In this document: piece after piece, positions 23,354 through 34,472 of the stretch
How the letters are laid out: the number at the start of each line of letters is the position of its first letter
Position numbering within the stretch: the first letter of the stretch is position 1
DNA from: Coenobita brevimanus
Taxonomy: Eukaryota; Arthropoda; Malacostraca; Decapoda; Coenobitidae
Reading direction: 5' to 3'
Assembly (NCBI GenBank): GCA_032717465.1
Contig: CM064670.1
Coordinates: 12,942,428-13,006,427 of the forward strand
DNA: 64,000 nucleotides
Notes under the pieces: generated by a model
Told to the model about the DNA's origin: nothing
Seen by the model: only the letters and a program-made list of their open reading frames with translations
Databases searched by the model: none
Position numbers and translations under genes: made by a program

Positions 23354-23545
23354 AACGAGAATATGAGAGTAGTCAGAGCAATAGTTATGGAAGTGAGAAC
23401 GCTGAATGGTACGAGATGGAATATCGAAAATCTGATGCAAGAAGGGGACGTTAGGCTGTTGGACAACTGTGAACATCATTTTACCAGACTGATTCAGAGT
23501 TTTGTGAATGTCTGTGGGCAGCGTGATCAGAAATTTTATGTACAG
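23346..23545 (+). pseudogene. Possible F2 RT remnant
   Basis: An open frame of 65 codons includes HFTRLIQSFVNVCGQRDQKF, resembling the segment after YADD in F2 (LIRLVQSFAADCECRALRVN at 17380-17440). The upstream part, MEVRTLNGTRW, is not placed. A short old fragment, low certainty. Confidence 0.35.
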
Positions 23546-23589
23546 TAGTTAAGAGTATATAAGAGGCTACTGAGAAAGTGGATAAACAG

Positions 23590-24850
23590 TGGAAGGAAGA
23601 GAGAATGGACTTTGTGGAAGGACTTAAACAGGGAGGCTTTAGGAAGGGACGAGGTTGTGTAGATCAGATATTCATTCTTAGATCTTTAGTGGAAAAATTT
23701 CTAGAGAAGGGAAAGAAGTTGCATGAGGCCTTCATGGATTTGGAGAAAGCATATGACAGGATGGATAGACAAGGATTGTGGAAAGTATTAAGAATATATG
23801 GAGTACAGTAGATGAGAAGTTGTTGAATACCGTGAAGAGTATTTATGAGGGTGCTGAGGCTGCAGTGCGTGTGGAGAGTGAACTGAGTGAATATTTCTAT
23901 TTGAAGGTTGGATTGAAACAGAGATGGGTCATGTCTCCATGGCTGTTCAATCTGTATATGGATGGGGTTATAAAAGAGATACAAGGTAGGGCAGTGGATG
24001 TTGGGGCGACCCTAATGAGAGAGGACAGTGTTTGGAAACTCACTGTACTGTTGTTTGCAGATGATATTGTGTTGTTATGTGAAGACGAAGGGGAGCTGCA
24101 AGGCTTGGTGGATGAGTTTGGGAGTGTGTGTAGGAAACTGAACCTAAAAGTGAATGAAGGGAAGGGTAAAGTTATGGTTTTCGAGAGAAGTGAAGTCAGT
24201 GAATGTACAGTGAGGTTGGATGAGAAGGAAACGGAGAATGTGAGTGCGTTTAAGTACTTGGGTAGTGTGATGAATAAGGATGGAGGTTTGGAGGGTGAAG
24301 TGCCTGGAAAGGTACAACAAGGAAGAATAGTTGCTGGTTCCTTGAGAGCAGTGATAAGAAACAGGGAAGTGAGCATGGAAGTGAAAAAGTTACTACATGA
24401 CAGTATTGTGATATCATCTCTAACGTATGGAAGTGAAGATTGGACCTTGTTGGAGGGATAGAAATCAAGAGTGAGAGCAGTGGAAATGAGTTATTTGAGA
24501 GGAGCATGTGGAGTCACTTGGAGAGACAGACTGACAAATGAGGAAGTGAGGGAGTGTTGTGGTGTGGATGTGTTGGGAAGCGTTAGGAGAAACACACTGA
24601 GGTGGTTTTGGCCATGTGGAGAGGATGGACAGTGAGAGATTGACGAGGGGAGTGTCTGTGAGTGAGGTGGAGGGGGGGAGAGGGAGGGGGAGGCCAAGGA
24701 TGAGATGGAGGGATGGAGTGGAGAGGTATACGAGAGAAGGGGGTGTGAGCTGGGAGCAGGGCAGTGAAATGGCGGAGGACAGGGCGACATAGAGGCGATT
24801 TGTTTGTGGCCACCCCTTACGGGATTAAGGCGTCTGGCAATAGACAGACT
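23590..24850 (+). mobile_element. F1 RTE-like element, copy 2 (5' truncated)
   Basis: RT motifs: GGFRKGRGCVDQIFILRSLV, MDLEKAYDRMDRQGLWKVL (block A), LKQRWVMSPWLFNLYMDGV (block B, with the usual QGC changed to QRW), LLFADDIVLLCED (catalytic FADD, about 24050), FKYLGSVMNKDG, and a stop near 24461 before the C-terminal WFGHVERM-like segment, which is frameshifted at 24605. It ends in GGGATTAAGGCGTCTGGCAA and ATAGACAGACTGAC. The 5' limit is approximate. Confidence 0.85.
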
Positions 24851-24914
24851 GACTTAAACGCCAGATTCTGTGATGGAAAACGAGACAGATAAAAGCGTGA
24901 AAGAATAAGAATAA

Positions 24915-25400
24915 AGAGTGGTTGAGGGAAATAGTGGTTGAGGACTGTAGTGGTTGAGGGAAGTACTGGCTAGGGGAAGTAGTGGCTGGGGGAAGTAGTG
25001 GCTGGGGGAAGTAGTGGCTGGGGGAAGTAGTGGCTGGGGGAAGTAGTGGCTAAGGGAAGTAGTGGCTGGGGGAAGTAGTGGCTGGGGGAAGTAGTGGCTG
25101 GGGGAAGTAGTGGCTGGGGGAAGTAGTGGCTGGGGGAAGTAGTGGCTAGGGGAAGTAGTGGCTGGGGGAAGTAGTGGCTGGGGGAAGTAGTGGCTGGGGG
25201 AAGTAGTGGCTAGGGGAAGTAGTGGCTGGGAGAAGTAGTGGCTGGGGGAAGTGGTGGTTGAAGGAAGTAGTGGCTGAAGGAAATACTGGCTGAAGGAAGT
25301 AGTGGCTGAAGGAAATACTGGCTGAAGGAAGTAGTGGCTGAAGGAAGTAGTGGCTGAAGGAAGTAGTGTCTGAAGAAAGTAATGAGTGGGGGAAGTGAAG
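24915..25400. repeat. 16-bp minisatellite, about 30 units
   Basis: The unit GGAAGTAGTGGCTGGG repeats nearly perfectly at 24975-25250 and with variation (GGAAGTAGTGGCTGAA, GGAAATACTGGCTGAA) to 25400. On the minus strand it reads as a run of HYFPQPLLPPATTSPS repeats; three 16-mers give 16 codons. I regard that frame as an artefact. Confidence 0.97.
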
Positions 25401-25679
25401 TGGCAGGTGCTATGAAAACAATGATCCGGAAGACAAGGCCGCATTTTCGGTGACACAGCAGAATTATATCAATTAAGTATTTATAAAGTGTGTGTGTTTT
25501 TTTTTTTTTTCCGAGGGAACTGGGCATGTCTCCCGCTTCAGATACTAAGGCTGGGTTGCATGGATTTCGGTGAGCCTTAAGTATGAGGTAGGAATGAGTC
25601 TCATTGGTTAGTTTACTCTGTTCTGTCTCCTTTATTATCGGCCGCCTTTAGAACTCGGAACGATAATATTTTTGCCTGC

Positions 25680-25682
<3 letters not shown>

Positions 25683-25742
<60 letters not shown>
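25683..25742. repeat. (GT)n microsatellite
   Basis: A nearly pure GT run of about 60 bases. The segment 25440-25680 between this and the minisatellite has a T-run at 25498-25511 and no gene that I recognise. Confidence 0.97.
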
Positions 25743-25746
<4 letters not shown>

Positions 25747-25755
25747 TCTGTTCCC

Positions 25756-26000
25756 ATTATATCTCATGAACGGCTTCAGCTATCAGCATGAAACCTTCAG
25801 GGTATCAAGATATGGCCAAAATCTTGGACAAGTTCGAGAATGGGCACTCGGGGTCAAGGTCAGGGTCACCAAAATTGCTGCCAATGGTCGACTAGTTTTT
25901 ATCACCGCCTTTAGCACCATTTTATCTCATGAGCGGTTTGAGCTATCAACATGGAACCTTCACGGCATGAAGATATGGCCAAAATCTTAAACTTGGCCAA
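25756..26000. repeat. Direct duplication, period about 163 bp
   Basis: ATTATATCTCATGAACGG at 25756 recurs as ATTTTATCTCATGAGCGG at 25919. Both are followed by GCTATCA, ATGNAACCTTCA and AAGATATGGCCAAAATCTT. Between them lies GGGGTCAAGGTCAGGGTCAC. It looks like a dispersed, partly tandem invertebrate repeat; no protein is encoded. Confidence 0.8.
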
Positions 26001-26179
26001 CAGCATATTCTGGCGGGCGATTAGCATTCGGATCCTGAATGTTTTTATTTCATTTTATGTAGGAATGTATCTCCTTTGTTAGTATACTCTTTCCACTGTC
26101 ACCTTTGTTACAGTAGTATGCTCTGTTCACCCCAACTATGTAGGTATGCGTCTCATTTGTTAGTATACTCTCTTCACTT

Positions 26180-26890
26180 TAACTAGGCCAAAAACTGCTG
26201 TTCCTCCATCTTGAATATTGACCTGTAGCAGTAGATTAACATAGTAATATGATGCGAGTCACGAAGAAGTACTATGAAAAGATGCTGAGCCGTAGCACAG
26301 TCTTTCTCAATCACAGACTTACAAGAAATAAGATGCAAAAGGACGAAAATCTCTGCCAAAATAAAGTGACTGAACTATACTCAGATCTATCCTCCTCTCT
26401 GAATACACTTGGCCATCAACTAAGCTAAAAAGAGTTACGGATTTTTGCCAGCTGAGAACACAAGCACTGTAGAATCGATATCGTTTTCCTCAGTATTATA
26501 CAATGGTTTAAAAAGGTGTAAGATAAAAAAATAAATCACTTAGGAAGATCTGTTACCGAGTCAACTATCCTACTTACAATACGGCCGTGAGTACAAAGGC
26601 TGCAAAAGGAGGGCAGCCTGGTGATGTGTTAGGGAAAAAAGAAAGAGACATATTACGTCATTTGTACTCTAGTGCCATAAAGCTGCCATCTCTTCATCAT
26701 GAATGCTGAGCTGTAAGTAGATTCATACTAGCATATGGCGCTAGTCACGGAGAAGTGCTATGGAAGGGGCGTAGGGCAGTATGTAGCACTGTCTCTTTCT
26801 GCCACTGTTCTACGTGAAATAAGCTTCTGTAGGACGAAAATCTGGGCCAAGTTAAGGTGAACGAACCATAGTTCATTCTTTCTGTCACCA
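26180..26890 (+). repeat. Dispersed repeat family with GATGCTAGTCACG core, two copies
   Basis: Copy a (about 26190-26400) and copy b (about 26650-26885) share CCATCTTGAATNTTGA, GATGCGAGTCACGAAGAAG / GGCGCTAGTCACGGAGAAG and a closing CCAARNTAARGTGANTGAACYATA. Other copies are at 50460-50650, 51240-51790 (reverse, tandem) and 63060-63230. Bases 26010-26180 and 26890-27080 show nothing further. Confidence 0.75.
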
Positions 26891-27079
26891 GACGATTTTA
26901 CTCAGGAGAAATGTCAGACTGGAGGGATTAGCCAAGATGCCCCGTTAACCCCTTCACTGAGGTTATGTATATCGTGTGGTGGTAACAAAAATAATAGTGA
27001 AAGTTCGTCCAAGCTTTGAAGGGGTTGAAGTACTATTGTGTGAACGTGTTAAAGGCAGTGTACGAGAATGGGAGTGATG

Positions 27080-27774
27080 GTAATTGTGGTTGTTGTAGCA
27101 GCAATGGTACTGGTGGAAGTCAGGTGGTGGCAGTGGTGATAGTAGTGGTAGTTGTGGTAGTCAAGTGGTGGTAGCGGTGGCAATTATGGTAGTTGTAGTA
27201 GCAGTGGTGATGGTGGTAGCAGGGGTAATGGTGGTGGTCAGGTGGTGGAAGTGGTAGTAGCAGTGGTAGTGGTGGTAGCAGTGGTGGCAGCAATGGCAGC
27301 GGTGGTAGTCAAATGATGGTAGTATTGGTTATAATGGTGACAGTGGTGGTTGTCAACTGGTGGTAGCAGTAGTAGTGGTGGCAGCAGTGGTAATGATGGT
27401 AGTCAAGTGTGGTGGTAGGAATAGTAGTGATGGTGGTAATGGTTGTAGTGGTGGTAGCAATGGTTGTGGTGGAAATCAGGCGGAGGCAGTAGTGGCAGCA
27501 GTGGCAGTGGTGGTAGTCAAGTGGTGGCAGTGGTGTAGCATACAGGTAGGTGGTGGTATTCAAGTGGTGGTGGTAGTAGTGGTAGTGGTGGTGGCAGGAA
27601 TGTTAGCAACGGTAGTGGTGATGGTAGAAGTGATGGTGGTGGTGGTGGTAGTGGTGTTAGCAATGGCGGTGATGGTGTAGTGGTAGCGGTGGTAGTCAAG
27701 TGGTGGTAGTAGTAGTTTTGATGGTAGTAGTGGTAGTGGTGGTGGTGGTAAGAGTGCTTATGGTCATAGTCAAA

Positions 27775-27807
<33 letters not shown>

Positions 27808-27885
27808 CAGCAGTAGTAATAGTAGTAGTAGTAGTATCAGTAGTCATATGGAAGTAGTAGTGGTGGTGGTGACAGTATTGGTACG
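27080..27885. repeat. (GGT/AGT/GCA)n degenerate triplet array, left part
   Basis: About 800 bases of GGTGGTAGT-like triplets carry recurring TCAAGTGGTGGTAGC and TCAGGTGGTGG phrases, which suggests a higher-order unit of roughly 40-60 bases. The array continues at 28566-28815 after a mariner remnant. Confidence 0.9.
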
Positions 27886-28083
27886 AGGTGATATCCAAAA
27901 TTTTTCTGACTAGGATCGCGACTCCTAAACAGGTTGTAGTAGCACGATGCGCCTCTAGGCGGCAGTACTAACATACACTGTGAGTCAGTGTGCCACTGCC
28001 AGGTGGCGCGGGGCATGAGGGACGTGGGTATTAGTGACGTTCGTTTGTTTGCTGTCGTACGCGTGTTGTCTGGCGATTTTCGA

Positions 28084-28565
28084 GATGGATATAAAAAAGG
28101 TAAGGAGAATTTGCATCAAATTTTGTGAGAATCTCGGGAAAAATGCAACAGAGACCTTGGCAGTCATTCAACATGTTGGTGTTTGGTGAGAAATCTCTTG
28201 GTTGGACAGCCTCACTAAGACCCAAAAAGGCCAAACAGGTGAAAAGCAATGTCAAGAGCATGCTGATCGTTTTCTTTGACATCAAGGGGATTGTGCACAA
28301 AGAATTCGCCCAGCTGGCCAAGCTGTCAGTTCCGACTTCTAGTGTGATGTTTTGCGGCGACTGCGTGAAGATGTGTGAAGGCAATGCCCAGACCTTTGGC
28401 AAGACAAGAAATGGCTGCATCACCATGACAATGCCCCAGCACACAGTGCACTCAACACCCAGCAATTTTTGGCCAAGAACAACATGGCTATCGTCTCCCA
28501 CCCTCCTTACTCACCGGCTTTGGCCCCCTGTGACTTCTTTCTGTTCCCAAAAATCAAGATCAAGT
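28084..28565 (+). pseudogene. Mariner-type transposase, internally deleted
   Basis: It starts MDIKKVRRICIKFCENLGKN ATETL, the N-terminal helix-turn-helix of a mariner transposase. It then jumps to a catalytic-domain segment with KAKQVKSNVKSMLIVFFDIK and GIVHKEF (D of the DDD triad in FFDI), then in shifted frames DVLRRLRED, LHHHDNAPAHSA (second Asp) and SHPPYSPALAPCDFFLFPK (third Asp region). The middle of the protein is missing and there are frame breaks, so it is inactive. Flanking 27886-28083 may hold its 5' end; terminal repeats were not identified. Confidence 0.85.
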
Positions 28566-28815
28566 GGTAGTGGTAGTGATGTTGGTGGTAGTAGTGGTAG
28601 TGATGGTGGTAGGTAAGTGCTGGTAGTAGCAGAAATGGTAATAATGGTGGTGGTGATGGAAGTGATGGTAGCAATGGTGGTGGTGGTGGTGGTGGCAGCA
28701 GTGGTGGTGGTAACAATGACAGTGGTGGTAGTCACGTGGTAGTGGTAGTAGTGGTGACAGCAGTGGTAACAGTGGTTGTGGAAGTCAACTGGTGGCTTAG
28801 TGGTAATGGTGACAC
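28566..28815. repeat. GGT/AGT triplet array, right part
   Basis: This is the same kind of triplets as 27080-27885, continuing up to the exon 6 donor of the lipid transfer protein gene. Confidence 0.9.
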
Positions 28816-28819
28816 CTAC

Positions 28820-28931
28820 TATGGACCAGTGCTTTGGGCCAGGGAGGCGAGGGTGGAGCTGATGAAGGATGCCACCTGAGCGGAGGGTTCGTGCCAGGTG
28901 GAGTATGCCATGTAGTGCCACCACGTCACGT
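28820..28931 (-). CDS. Large lipid transfer protein gene, exon 6
   Basis: The minus-strand exon starts after CACTTCTGCCCTCAG and ends at CCATA|GTAGGT. It is 112 nt: two bases complete an Asp codon begun in exon 5, then come 36 codons, then two bases (TA) that exon 7 completes to Tyr. It encodes VTWWHYMAYSTWHEPSAQVA and SFISSTLASLAQSTGP. The W-W, TW.EPS.QVASF and STL..LA pattern is a hallmark of the lipid transport domain in arthropod apolipophorins and vitellogenins, from memory of the family. A competing longer frame that begins upstream at 28972 crosses the acceptor and is not the coding frame. Confidence 0.9.
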
Positions 28932-28984
28932 CTGAGGGCAGAAGTGTTCATAAAGTAGTTTGGTGGTAGCATGAATACAAAAAA

Positions 28985-29343
28985 AAGCTACAGTATCTCT
29001 AAAAAGCTATCCCTAATTTTCTCTGTCCCTAAGCTATCTCTAATCTCTGTCCTCAAGCTATCTCTAATTTTCTCTGTCCCTAAGCTATCTCTAATTTTCT
29101 CTGTCTCTAAGCTATCTCTAATTTTCTGTCCCTAAGCTACCACCAATTTTCTGTCCCTAAGCTTAAAAGCTATCTCTAATTTTCTTTCTCCCAAAACTTT
29201 CTCTAAAAAGTTATCCTTAATTTTCTGTCCCTAAGCTATCTCTAACTTTCTCTGTCCCTAAGCTATTTATAAAATGCTATCTCAAATTCTCTCAGTGCCT
29301 AAGCTATCTCTAAAAAGCTACTTCTGCCTGTATATCTCTACAT
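28985..29343. repeat. About 27-bp minisatellite (CTAAGCTATCTCTAATTTTCT), left part
   Basis: At least eight diverged units CTAAGCTATCTCTAATTTTCT plus CTGTCC. It is interrupted at 29344 by Gypsy-1 and resumes at 45209. Confidence 0.85.
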
Positions 29344-29993
29344 TGTTAAGAAGCAAAATTTGCCAGCTAGGTAGTCGAGAAGCTTTTCAATGTTTCCTGA
29401 TGTTTACCGTAGGTTCTGGTACAAGTCAGAGTTGCCAGTTTGCTTGCTGTTTATAAGCGTTGTTGTTTCGTAAGATATGCATTAATTATTGTGCTTTTTT
29501 CCTTTATAATGTTTTATTTATGTGATTGCTTGTTAATTTATGTAATTCAAGTTTGCTAAATAACTTACAGTGTTATTAATGTAAGAAAACTCTGGCATGG
29601 TTTGATGTCTCCTGGTAGGTAACTTTTAACTGTTGCCCCATCAAGTTTGTGCTAGAAGTTTCCCGAGTAATATAAGGCTATATAAGAATGGAGATGAGAC
29701 AAGAGCAAGTTCAATTGGTTTTCAGTTCAGTTTGAGTGTAGTGCAGTGAAGTTTGTATATTTTTGGTACTTGTGAAAACAGTGAAGTGTTGTTGGCAAAC
29801 AGTGAAGTGTTAGTGAAGTTTCCATATCATCAGTACATGTGAAAATAGCGAAGTGTTGTTGTCAAGCATTAAGTGTAACTGAAGTCTGTAAAGTTTGTAT
29901 AGTTCCAGTGTTTCCAAGAATAGTGAAGTGAAGTTCGAAAGCATTCAGTGTAATTATTTGGAGAAAAAAGATGATGAACTTAACCCTTTCATA
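29344..29993 (+). repeat. Gypsy-1 5' LTR, first part
   Basis: TGTTAAGAAGC begins the LTR. It matches the 3' LTR at 44406-45060, including the segment AATATAAGGCTNTATAAGNATG (probable TATA box, about 29672-29683) and the AACAGTGAAGTGTTGTTGGC phrase. It is split at its TTAA (29990-29993). Confidence 0.9.
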
Positions 29994-30059
29994 CACAGTG
30001 ACGCATTTGGCGTCATTAGGGTCTTTTCTCATAAATGCACAGTGAGAAGTTGCAAGATG

Positions 30060-31381
30060 GCGAGAAAATGGCAGAGTATAAGAGCATAGTGGAAGGAAGA
30101 TTGGGAGGGTATGAGTTAGAGCAGATGGAAGGAGTGGAAGATGTATGTAAGATATTCACGGAAGGGATAAGCACAGCATGTGAGGTGGTTTGTGGAGTGA
30201 GGAGGAGATGCAGGGGTGTGCAAGGGACAGCATGGTGAAATGATTAGGTGAAATGACCTGTGACACAAAAGAAGGCATATAGTGAATGGCTAGTGAGTAG
30301 AGGTAGGGAAGAAGATGAGAGAAGAGAGAGGTATATGTGAGCAAGAGAAGGGAGGTAAAGAGATTGATGAAGGAGAGTAAGAGGAAAGTGGACGAAGAGT
30401 TTGGGAAGAATCTGAGTGTATAATGGAGGGAGAGTAAGAAATTGTTTTGGAAGGAGGTAATGAAAGGAAGACAGTGTGAAAGGGGAAATAGTAGGGGAGT
30501 GAAAGATGGGAATAATAGTTGGTGGAGAAGAGAAAGTGAGGAGATGGAAGGAGCACTTTGAGGATTTGCTGAATGTAGAGAGTGAGTGCAGTGTGAGTAT
30601 AAGTGGTTGGGGAACGGCTTGGAGAAGACGAGATGAGAGGAGCGAGGAAGAGATCAGTAGGGCGGAAGTAGTGGAAGCAACGGAGAAGATCAAAATGGGA
30701 AAGGCCCCAGGAATTGATGGAGTGTGTGGTGAAATGCTGAAGTATGGGGGTGAGATTGTTGTGGAGTAGATATGGAGGTTTCTGTAGATTGGCCTGGGAA
30801 GAGGGAAGGGTTCCAGAGGACTGGAAATCAGGTATAATTGTTCCTTTATACAAAGGAAAAGGGGAGAGAGAAGTATGTGGTAACCCTAGGGGTATTTGCC
30901 TTCTTAGTGTGACTGGAAAAATATATGGTAGAATACTCATTGATAGAGTTAGGCATATAACAGAGGAGCTAGTGGAGAAGAACAAGGGGGATTTAGGAAG
31001 GGAAAAGGGTGTGTAGATCAGATATTTGTTCTAAGATGTTTAGTGGAGAAGTATCTAGTGAAGGGAAAGAAAGTGTATGCTGCCTTCATAGACTTGGAGA
31101 AAGCTTATGACAGAATAGATAGGCAAGGTATGTGGAAGATACTGAAAATATATGGATTAGAGGGGAAATTGTTGCGTACTGTGAAGAGTATGTATGAAGG
31201 AGCTAAGACTATGGTGTGAGTGGATGATGAGCTGAGTGAGTTCTTTGATCTAAATGAGGAACTGAAACAGGGATGTGTGATGTCTCCATGGCTGTTTAAT
31301 ATATACATGGATGGGGTTGTAAAGGAGGTGCAAGGTAGGGCAGTGGATGTGGGGGTGGCTCTAATGAATGAGGGTGAGATG
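30060..31381 (+). pseudogene. F1 copy 3, RT N-terminal half
   Basis: Motifs: KMGKAPGIDGVCGEMLKYGG (block 1, about 30690), VPEDWKSGIIVPLYKGKGER, NPRGICLLSVTGKIYGRIL, then in a shifted frame FIDLEKAYDRIDRQ (block A, about 31087) and LKQGCVMSPWLFNIYMDGV (block B, about 31263), ending at MNEGE. Stops occur at 30767, 31014 and 31218. The catalytic FADD block follows after the insertion at 33669. Confidence 0.8.
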
Positions 31382-33668
31382 TAGTGTAGTGCCATAATTT
31401 TCAGTATTAGTGTCAGTATAACTAGTATTGTGTGATCTTAAGCTTAAGTGCTGTAGGTATACCTCTTGATTCAACCGTTAAGTTCTATATTTAAGTCTAG
31501 TCTTAGTTGATATTCATAATCTGAACATGATTCTGCTATTGATAATGCTAAGTCGAGTTTTGATGTGAATATAACTAATGTTTATGCATAGTGAACCAGC
31601 CAATTTCAACAGAGACGTATAACCGCAGAAATTTTAGCAGAGATTAAAAATTGCAAATGTCTTCCTTTATACAAGTGCTCGTGGGCCCTTCGGCCCCCTT
31701 GCACTTGCTCCTGCAGAGGGCTCTCGAGTTTATGTGCTGTTCTAGTGTAATGTTGTCACTTGGATTTTTTGCAGCTAACCAACTGATCGTGTTATTTGCA
31801 GCTTCGGGAATGGAACCCAAGTTGTCCGAACGCAAGTCCGAAATAATTTAGTTGTACCTGTGGGCAAAAAATTCTACGGAAATCCTATGCCGGGTGCCAG
31901 AAGCGGCGTTATTATGGTCAAAACATGATAACTCATTAAATATTATAAAAGTTTTTCAATCGTGATGGGACCAAGTTTTTTCACATCAGCGAATTTTTTG
32001 CGATTTCTGTGCCAATTTTGGTGCGATTTGAATGTGTAGTTTCGGCTGCCCAAAATACACACACACACAGACAGACACAAGGCTACTGCTATAGTATATT
32101 AGATTCTGATCTAGAGATATACCTGCCAAAGTTGATAGATTTCCCTTTTTGAACTATGCAATGGTGATTGAGAGTTGACTGAAGTAAGAATATTGAAGAT
32201 TGTCATTTGTGAAGCATGAAATTCATGTTATTGAGTCCTGTTTACAGTCATGAAGGCATGTAACTGACACGGGTAATAAAACTGTTTGAATTCTTAATTA
32301 ATATGGCTTCATTATGATTAAAGTTCCTGTACGTTTATTACAAAAATTTCAACATCGTAAGTCACTATTCTACGTATGTTGAGTGCAAACGTGTCTCGTG
32401 TTCTTTGGAAGCTCTAGTAGAAATAAAATATTACAAAGTAATCAGTGTAAGTTTTAGTCGATTCCCAAATACTGTCTTGATGCTTATAAAAGGCGAGAAG
32501 TTGCACCAAACAATTCAGATCATCACTCCTTTTCATCATTGCAGGTTAGTGCCTGAGCTCTCACCCCCCCCCCTTATCTCTCCCTCGTGTATTAAGTCAT
32601 CACATATGTTCGTGAGTTAAATTAGTGATATTTTCCCCTAATCCTTGAGTTAAATTAGTGATATTTTCCCCTAATCCTTCTTGTGCTGAATAACGAGATC
32701 ATCGCTCCCTTTCATCAATGCAGACGAGAATTATGGAGGGCCGTGGCTTGCATCCCAAGGATTCGAGCGTTCTAGTCGCAGCCTAACCTCTAACACACTA
32801 AATCATCCCCCCCCCCTTTAGTTCATGGACTCAAAGTGAATATTGGCTGGTCCATTTGTCCATTTGATTAAGGTCCATGTGATTACTGATCCTATTGATT
32901 ATTGTGTCTAGCTTATATAAGATTCTTCAGTTGTGCATTTAGTCTTAGAGAATATTCTTTGGTGATAATTATTAGGTTCCTTCCTGACGAGTCCGTCAGA
33001 GACCACGGGACTATATCCATGCGTATTAGTATTCTTGGAATATTAATCTAGTGTGTAGGGATACATATTTCTGGAGTTATACTGTAAATCCCGATCATTG
33101 AATATTAATTTAGTTTTGTAACTTCTCATTTCCGGTGATATAGATCCTCGTTATATTTTGTTTGCTGTCATTCCCAGTTTGAAGAGTAATCTGCATCTCA
33201 GTTTTTAATACTTAGTAAATCTTTGGTTAAGTTATTTTGAGTTTGAATTTTGCTATCCTCCAAGAAGTGGTACAGACGAGGTTGAGTGGCCCACATGGTG
33301 TGCCAATATCTAACTACTTACGCCCTCTCTAATAAAATGACGCTACCTAATTTCTCATAAAGCCATATATTCTCAAATAAGATCATGCTGCCCTATTTCT
33401 CTATAATCTCTAAACTTCTCGGCATTACACTGGAGGTATCTAAATTCTGATCATTACACTGCTGGACAGCGGCCTAAAAGCCTCTTATCATTACACGTGA
33501 CTAAGTCTCAGCATCATATTGGTGGCGTATCAAAATTTTCGTTATTATCCTGGTGGGCAGTGGTTGCATGGTGGCATAAAAATTTTCGTTATTACACTGG
33601 TGGCTTAGCCATAAAGATCACGCTACCCCTCCCCCCACTCCCCATAATCTTTAATAAATTCTTGCAAT
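31382..33668. other. Unidentified 2.3-kb insertion in F1 copy 3
   Basis: The F1 reading is interrupted between GAGGGTGAGA (31381) and GTGGAAGATTCCGGTG (33669). The insert carries no recognised protein. It contains a hairpin (31672-31707), an ACAC-flanked AT-rich segment (31900-32100), a 34-base tandem duplication (GAGTTAAATTAGTGATATTT at 32614 and 32648), a duplicated CTCCNTTTCATCANTGCAG (about 32525 and 32705) and, near its right end, two copies of AAAATTTTCGTTATTA followed by CTGGTGGC-type phrases. The last resemble sequence following LTRs near primer sites, so an LTR-element origin is possible but unproven. Confidence 0.5.
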
Positions 33669-34472
33669 ACAGTGGAAGATTCCGGTGTTGCTGTCTGCTG
33701 ATGATACAGTATTGGTGAGTGAAGATGAATGGGAGTTGCAAGGTTTGGTGAATGAATTTGGAACAGTGTGTAGGAAGAGGAATCTGAAAGTTAATGTAAA
33801 CAAGAGTAAAGTTATGGTGTTTGAGAGGAATGAAGTCACAGAATACACAGTGAGGGTTGGATGATTAGGATAGGAGAATGTGAGTGCATTCAAGAACTTG
33901 GGTAGTGTGATGAGTAAGGATGGAACTTTGTGGGATGAAGTGCTTGAAAGGGTACAGCACGGAACGAAGGTTGTTGGTTCACTGAAAGCAGTGATGAGAA
34001 ATAGGGAGGTGCGTATGGAAGTTAAGAAGTCACTGCATGATAGTATTGTGATCCCTACCCTGACATATCGAAGCGAGGCATGGACCTTGCTAGAAGGGAA
34101 CACGTCAAGAGTGAGAGCAGTGGAAATGAGTTACTTGAAAGGAACATGTGGAGTGACATGGAGGGACACGTTGACGAATGAAGAAGTGAAGGAACGTTGT
34201 GGGGTGGATGTGGATATGGTTGAGAAAATTAGGAGAAATACACTGAGGTGGTTTGGACATGTGGAGAGAATGGAGAATGAAAGACTGACTAAGAGGGTGT
34301 ATGTAGGTGAAGTGGAAGGAGGGAGTGGAAGGGGAAGACCGAGGATGAGGTGGAGGGATGGAGTTGAGAGGTATATGAGGGAGGGGCGAGTGAGTTGCGG
34401 GGAGGGTAGTCAAATGGTGAGTGACAGAGCGACTTGGAGGCGTTTTGTCTCCCGCCACCCTTTGCGGGATTA
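33669..34472 (+). pseudogene. F1 copy 3, RT C-terminal half
   Basis: It starts WKIPVLLSADDTVLVSEDE (FADD changed to SADD, about 33700), then a short break and an open frame 33880-34473 with FKNLGSVMSKDG, TLTYRSEAWTLLEG, CGVTWRDTLTNEEVKERCGV, RRNTLRWFGHVERMENERL and RPRMRWRDGVERYMREGR. The C-terminal frame is open for 197 codons. Confidence 0.85.

Noticed and set aside
24915..25400. CRISPR-like array
   Set aside because: Units are 16 bp head-to-tail without spacers; the genome is eukaryotic.
24854..25456. A 200-codon minus-strand frame of HYFPQPLLPPATTSPS repeats, resembling a repetitive secreted protein
   Set aside because: It is produced by the 16-bp minisatellite; three units give a frame-preserving 48 bases. 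No signal peptide, start context or non-repetitive coding part.
28827..28832. Alternative exon 6 donor at CACTG|GTCCAT
   Set aside because: It gives phase 1, which would put a stop early in exon 7; the GTAGGT donor seven bases further gives a continuous frame and a better family fit.
28512..28972. A 153-codon minus-strand frame over exon 6 and the triplet array
   Set aside because: It is out of frame with the conserved WW/QVASF protein reading and runs through the GGT array.
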